From positions 1 through 7,254 of the forward strand of contig SLDH01000115.1 of NCBI GenBank assembly GCA_007125415.1: DNA of 7,254 nucleotides. The letters run 5' to 3'. This document shows, piece by piece, positions 6,065 to 7,254 of the stretch (the stretch's first letter is position 1; each line of letters begins with the position of its first letter). The notes under the pieces are model-generated. The model was not told the DNA's origin. It did not search any database and was given only the letters and a program-made list of their open reading frames with translations. Source of the stretch: Roseovarius sp. (GTDB taxonomy: Bacteria; Pseudomonadota; Alphaproteobacteria; Rhodobacterales; Rhodobacteraceae). The position numbers were made by a program, and so were the translations under genes.

Positions 6065-7254
6065 CGCGGGGCGGCAGGTCCGGCTGGGCGGTGTCGGGAT
6101 CCGGCTGCGCCCGCCCTTCGAAGAAGGTGACATAAAGAACCGGCAGCACGACAAGCGTGAGAACGGTCGCGACAAGCAGCCCACCCATGATGGCAAATGC
6201 CATGGGCCCCCAGAAGAGCGTGGGAGCGATGGGAAGCAGCCCCAGGATGGTGGAGAGCGCCGTCAGCATGATCGGGCGAAGCCGGTTGGTCGCGGCAGAC
6301 ACCGCGGCCTCGCGCACCGGCTTGCCGGCTGCACGCTCATCGGTGATCTGGGTGATCAGGATCACCGCGTTCTTGGCGATCATCCCGATCAGAGCGAGGA
6401 TGCCGAGGATCGCGACGAAGCCGAGCGGCCTGCCGAAAAGCAGGAGTGCCCCCACCACGCCGATCAGCCCCAGCGGGATCAGCAGGATCACGATGCCCAC
6501 GCTGCGGAAGTTCTGCAGTTGGATCATCAGTAGCGTCAGCATGATGAATCCCATCAGCGGCACCACCGCAAAGACCGCTTCCTGGCTGGTTTCCGAGGTT
6601 TCGGCGGTGCCGCCAATCTCGATCTGGTAGCCGGTTGGGAGCGAGGCGTTCAGCGCCGCGATGTCGACCTCGAGTGCCGCTACCACAGTTTCCGGCAGCA
6701 CGCCCGGGGCGACATCGGCCAGCACGGTCAGCGTCGGAACCCTGTCGCGCCGCCACAGAAGCGGCTGCTCCTGCGTATATTTGAAGTTTGCGAAAGCACC
6801 GAGCGCCACGGTACGTCCGCCGGGCACCGGCACCTGAAGGGTCGCGAGCCCTTCCAGCGACACGCGATCCTCTGCATGGGCCCGGGCGATGACATTGACG
6901 AGATAGATGTCGTCGCGCAGTTGTGTGACGGTCGCGCCGGAGACGGCGGTATTGAGCACATCGGCGAGTTGCGCACTGGTCAGCCCCAACCGGCGGGCCT
7001 GATCCTGATCCACCTCGATGGCCAGTTTGCGCGCCGGTTCGATCCAGTCGAAATGCACCCGTCTTGCGTTGGGGTTCGAGGCCACCACCTCCGCCAGCCG
7101 CATCGCTTCGGTGCGGAGCACTTCGATTTCGGGGCCGCTGATCCGGTACTGTAGTGGCCAGCCGATGGGCGGGCCCATCTCAAGTGGGCTGACGCGGACG
7201 ATGGCTTCGGGGAAGGTTTCGACCAGAAAGGCGTCAAGGGTTTCCTCCAGTCGA
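6057..7254 (-). CDS. RND efflux transporter, C-terminal part (5' end outside window)
   Basis: About 398 codons are open to the right edge, the last two fifths of a roughly 1000-1050-residue AcrB/hydrophobe-amphiphile-type RND pump. These trimeric inner-membrane proteins expel substrates by proton exchange through an adaptor and an outer-membrane channel. The first half of the fragment is periplasmic (QYRISGPEIE, LRDDIYLVNVIARA, RRDRVPTLTVLADV). Five membrane spans follow, corresponding to TM8-TM12: EAVFAVVPLMGFIMLTLLMI, SVGIVILLIPLGLIGVVGAL, FVAILGILALIGMIAKNAVI, LRPIMLTALSTILGLLPIA and FAIMGGLLVATVLTLVVLPV. The Lys in GMIAKNA and the Arg/Thr in LRPIMLTAL sit where the AcrB proton-relay residues K940, R971 and T978 lie, so the pump looks functional. 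An adaptor gene is expected upstream, off the window. The MFS gene overlaps its stop codon. Substrate not inferable. Confidence 0.93.
   Translation of the reverse strand, partial: RLEETLDAFLVETFPEAIVRVSPLEMGPPIGWPLQYRISGPEIEVLRTEAMRLAEVVASNPNARRVHFDWIEPARKLAIEVDQDQARRLGLTSAQLADVLNTAVSGATVTQLRDDIYLVNVIARAHAEDRVSLEGLATLQVPVPGGRTVALGAFANFKYTQEQPLLWRRDRVPTLTVLADVAPGVLPETVVAALEVDIAALNASLPTGYQIEIGGTAETSETSQEAVFAVVPLMGFIMLTLLMIQLQNFRSVGIVILLIPLGLIGVVGALLLFGRPLGFVAILGILALIGMIAKNAVILITQITDERAAGKPVREAAVSAATNRLRPIMLTALSTILGLLPIAPTLFWGPMAFAIMGGLLVATVLTLVVLPVLYVTFFEGRAQPDPDTAQPDLPPRDA

Noticed and set aside
6065..6196. 44-residue N-terminal extension of the MFS protein
   Set aside because: It lies wholly inside the RND coding region in another frame and is Ser/Pro/Arg-rich as expected for a shadow; the ATG at 6064 gives a normal MFS start.
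1..7254. CRISPR array, rRNA, tRNA, retron or phage-defence system
   Set aside because: I saw no regularly spaced direct repeats, tRNA cloverleaf signatures, rRNA sequence, reverse transcriptase or known defence domains on either strand.

Overview
The window looks like a chromosomal segment of an alphaproteobacterium, most likely a member of the Rhodobacterales. The evidence is the high GC content, the close resemblance of SecE and NusG to what I know of that order, and the style of the RND/MFS genes. This placement is by recognition only; no search was run.

Layout. (1) Positions 1-495 (+) hold the C-terminal part of a sulfotransferase-like protein whose 5' end lies outside the window. (2) Positions 496-877 have no intact gene but contain a C-terminal scrap of an IS3-family transposase (542-652, -). 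(3) Positions 878-2501 (-) hold three intact genes read right to left: a 199-residue membrane protein of unknown function, secE, and nusG. A good intrinsic terminator lies between secE and nusG, and a plausible sigma70 promoter lies before secE. Neither rplK downstream of nusG nor a tRNA-Trp upstream of secE, the neighbours often found in this group, is present. (4) Positions 2502-3648 are a decayed insertion-sequence zone with one badly mutated IS3-family orfA/orfB remnant (2764-3484, -) and a perfect 8-bp-arm palindrome at 2553-2569. (5) Positions 3649-4827 (+) encode a lipoprotein-type alpha/beta hydrolase of the DUF900 family. (6) Positions 4793-7254 (-) hold the C-terminal part of an RND efflux transporter followed, with an 8-base stop/start overlap, by an MFS transporter. 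The MFS gene converges on the hydrolase gene and their 3' ends overlap by 35 bases.

How it fits together. SecE (translocon subunit) and NusG (transcription elongation factor) are core genes sitting beside an IS-scarred, rearranged neighbourhood. The RND and MFS genes are probably one export operon whose adaptor and promoter lie beyond the right edge. I see no convincing new multi-gene system. The points most worth a second look are the terminator splitting secE from nusG, the altered synteny around them, the unknown membrane protein upstream, and the translationally coupled RND-MFS pair.
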